Origin: Crossaster papposus
Lineage: Eukaryota > Echinodermata > Asteroidea > Velatida > Solasteridae
Reading direction: 5' to 3'
Assembly: GCA_037893245.1 (NCBI GenBank)
Contig: JBAIAA010000538.1
Span: 620,001-684,000 of the forward strand
Length of the DNA: 64,000 bases
The translations under genes were made by a program, and so were the position numbers. Numbering within the stretch: the stretch's first letter is position 1; each line of letters opens with the position of its first letter. The notes under the pieces are model-generated. The model saw only the letters and a program-made list of their open reading frames with translations. It was not told where the DNA came from and did no database searches. This document shows, piece after piece, positions 62,542-64,000 of this stretch.

Positions 62542-64000
62542 TCTCCTAACACCCAGCCCCTTCCCGGGGCATGCTTTCCTTCATGCCCTTATTTGTGGGC
62601 GGGGATTGTGTGCACAAACCTATGGCAAATTTGAAACGCGTGTGTTAACGTTACAATTTTCAGAAAATCGAAATAAAATACTAACAAAGCATGCCCCGGG
62701 TCAAATTGCTAATTTTGCCATTCCTGGAGGCACCCCTCTATCTCCAAACACCCAGCCCCTTCCCGGGGCATGCTTTCCTTCATGCCCTTATTTGTGGGCG
62801 GGGATTGTGTGCACAAACCTATGGCGAATTTGAAACGCGTGTGTTAACGTTAAAATTTTCAGAAAATCGAAATAAAATACTAACAAAGCATGCCCCGGGT
62901 CAAATTGCTAATTTTGCCATTCCTGGAGGCCCCCCTCTATCTCCTAACACCCAGCCCCTTCCCGAGGCATGCTTTCCTTCATGCCCTTTTTTGTGGGCGG
63001 GGATTGTATGCACAAACCTATGGCGAATTTGAAACGCGTGTGTTAACGTTAAAATTTTCAGAAAATCGAAATAAAATACTAACAGAGCATGCCCCGGGTC
63101 AAATTGCTAATTTTGCCATTCCTGGAGGCCCCCCTCTATCTCCTAACACCCAGCCCCTTCCCGGGGCATGCTTTCCTTCATGCCCTTATTTGTGGGCGGG
63201 GATTGTGTGCACAAACCTATGGCGAATTTGAAACGCGCGTGTTAACGTTAACATTTTCAGAAAATCGAAATAAAATACTAACAAAGCATGCCCCGGGTCA
63301 AATTGCAAATGTTGCCATTCCTGGAGGCCCCCCTCTATCTCCTAACACCCAGCCCCTTCCCGGGGCATGCTTTCCTTCATGCCCTTATTTGTGGGCGGGG
63401 ATTGTGTGCACAAACCTATGGCGAATTTGAAACGCGTGTGTTAACGTTAACATTTTCAGAAAATCGAAATAAAATACTAACAAAGCATGCCCCGGGTCAA
63501 ATTGCTAATTTTGCCATTCCTGGAGGCCCCCCTCTATCTCCTAACACCCAGCCCCTTCCCGGGGCATGCTTTCCTTCATGCCCTTATTTGTGGGCGGGGA
63601 TTGTGTGCACAAACCTATGGCGAATTTGAAACGCGTGTGTTAACGTTAACATTTTCAGAAAATCGAAATAAAATACTAACAAAGCATGCCCCGGGTCAAA
63701 TTGCTAATTTTGCCATTCCTGGAGGCCCCCCTCTATCTCCTAACACCCAGCCCCTTCCCGGGGCATGCTTTCCTTCATGCCCTTATTTGTGGGCGGGGAT
63801 TGTGTGCACAAACCTATGGCGAATTTGAAACGCTTGTGTTAACGTTAAAATTTTCAGAAAATCGAAATAAAATACTAACAAAGCATGCCCCGGGTCAAAT
63901 TGCTAATTTTGCCATTCCTGGAGGCCCCCCTCTATCTCCTACCACCCAGCCCCTTCCCGGGGCATGCTTTCCTTCATGCCCTTATTTGTGGGCGGGGATT

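Larger units (their letters stand above)
1..64000. repeat. 199-bp head-to-tail satellite array (whole window)
   Basis: One 199-bp unit repeats without interruption and always in the same orientation. Using the ATG of GCATGCCCCGGG as phase mark, marks at 197, 396, 595 and so on run to 63885. That gives 320 complete units, 196 bases of a partial first unit and 116 bases of a partial last one. Summed length changes are +8 bp over 63,688 bp. By eye most units differ from the common form by about one to five bases. No unique DNA, transposon, gene or strand switch interrupts the array, and neither array end is in the window. Such arrays are typical of eukaryotic heterochromatin, often at or near centromeres. 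The location and the species are inference, and I do not recognise the family. Confidence 0.98.
55131..64000. repeat. Zone 4: return to common-form units
   Basis: The core tags disappear and the units resemble zone 1, with many AAAATGTTC units. Local tags are CTAATACCC, GTGTGGTAACG, GGGCGTGGATT, ACATTCTCAG, ACGCGCGTG, GGCACCCCTC, CCCTTTTTTG and TAACAGAGCATG. A dimer duplication and a 21-unit copy make up most of the structure. The array continues past the window end. Confidence 0.75.
57319..64000. repeat. 21-unit copy with an internal 2-unit loss
   Basis: 57319 to about 59050 matches 61496 to about 63230 with a shift of 4177, then 4178 after a one-base insertion near 62538. Markers are GGGCGTGG (57424, 61601), ACATTCTCAG (57481, 61658), GCGCGTG (57664, 61841), GGCACCCC (58551, 62729) and TAACAGAGCATG. 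From about 63090 to the window end the match continues at shift 3781: TGCAAATGTTGCC (59523, 63304) and CTACCACCC (60158, 63939). The difference of 397 bp equals one 199-bp and one 198-bp unit. Confidence 0.8.

Noticed and set aside
1-64000. CRISPR array
   Set aside because: The repeat is 199 bp with no unique spacers, and all of the sequence is repeated. No cas-like gene is present.
1-64000. Telomeric repeats, rDNA or intergenic-spacer repeats, or an embedded transposon
   Set aside because: There are no short telomere-type repeats, no rRNA-like sequence, no transposase or reverse-transcriptase reading frame on either strand, and no break in the 199-bp register larger than 3 bp.
1-64000. A hidden gene system or regulatory cassette within the array
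   Set aside because: Following the register unit by unit shows that every base belongs to a satellite unit, so there is no room for one in this window.

Overview
The whole window is satellite DNA. A 199-bp unit is repeated head to tail from the first base to the last. Phased on the ATG inside GCATGCCCCGGG (first seen at 197), there are 320 complete units between 197 and 63884, a partial unit at each end, and a net length drift of only +8 bp. I see no unique sequence, no transposon insertion, no inverted segment, no RNA gene and no convincing protein gene. A uniform array of this size and near-nucleosomal unit length points to a eukaryotic chromosome (centromeric, pericentromeric, subtelomeric or other heterochromatin). 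I do not recognise the family and cannot name the species. Both array ends lie outside the window.

The unit is about 47% GC (94 of 199 in the common form) and has two halves. The first (unit positions about 1-125) is GC- and C-rich. It holds a C6 tract, a 15-bp inverted repeat that can fold in more than one way, and a GC-box-like element. The second (about 126-199) is AT-rich. It holds a 12-bp palindrome, a short hypervariable site and an A-rich tail. Units differ from the common form by only a few substitutions each.

Layout. (1) 1 to about 15.9 kb: mostly common-form units in strict 199-bp register, with a 4-unit period, a 10-unit echo and an 8-unit tandem duplication. (2) About 15.9-49.05 kb: a variant-rich core with several linked variant types found mainly or only here (TAGTAAC, C7-TATATC, CCCGGGACATG, TAAGACCCTG, AAAATTGTC). 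It is built from overlapping copied blocks of 2 to 27 units, including a clean 10-unit tandem duplication at 41.0-45.0 kb. (3) About 49.05-55.1 kb: a 12-unit block duplicated in tandem, marked by 1-3 bp indels, plus an older partial third copy. (4) About 55.1-64 kb: common-form units again, with a dimer duplication and a 21-unit copy.

Nothing here works together as genes. The informative content is the record of recombination: copy blocks are whole multiples of the unit, junctions fall inside units, and several copies appear to have lost 2, 6 or 8 whole units. This is what unequal crossing-over or replication slippage in a satellite would leave. Every 113-codon reading frame in the window is a by-product of the repeat.
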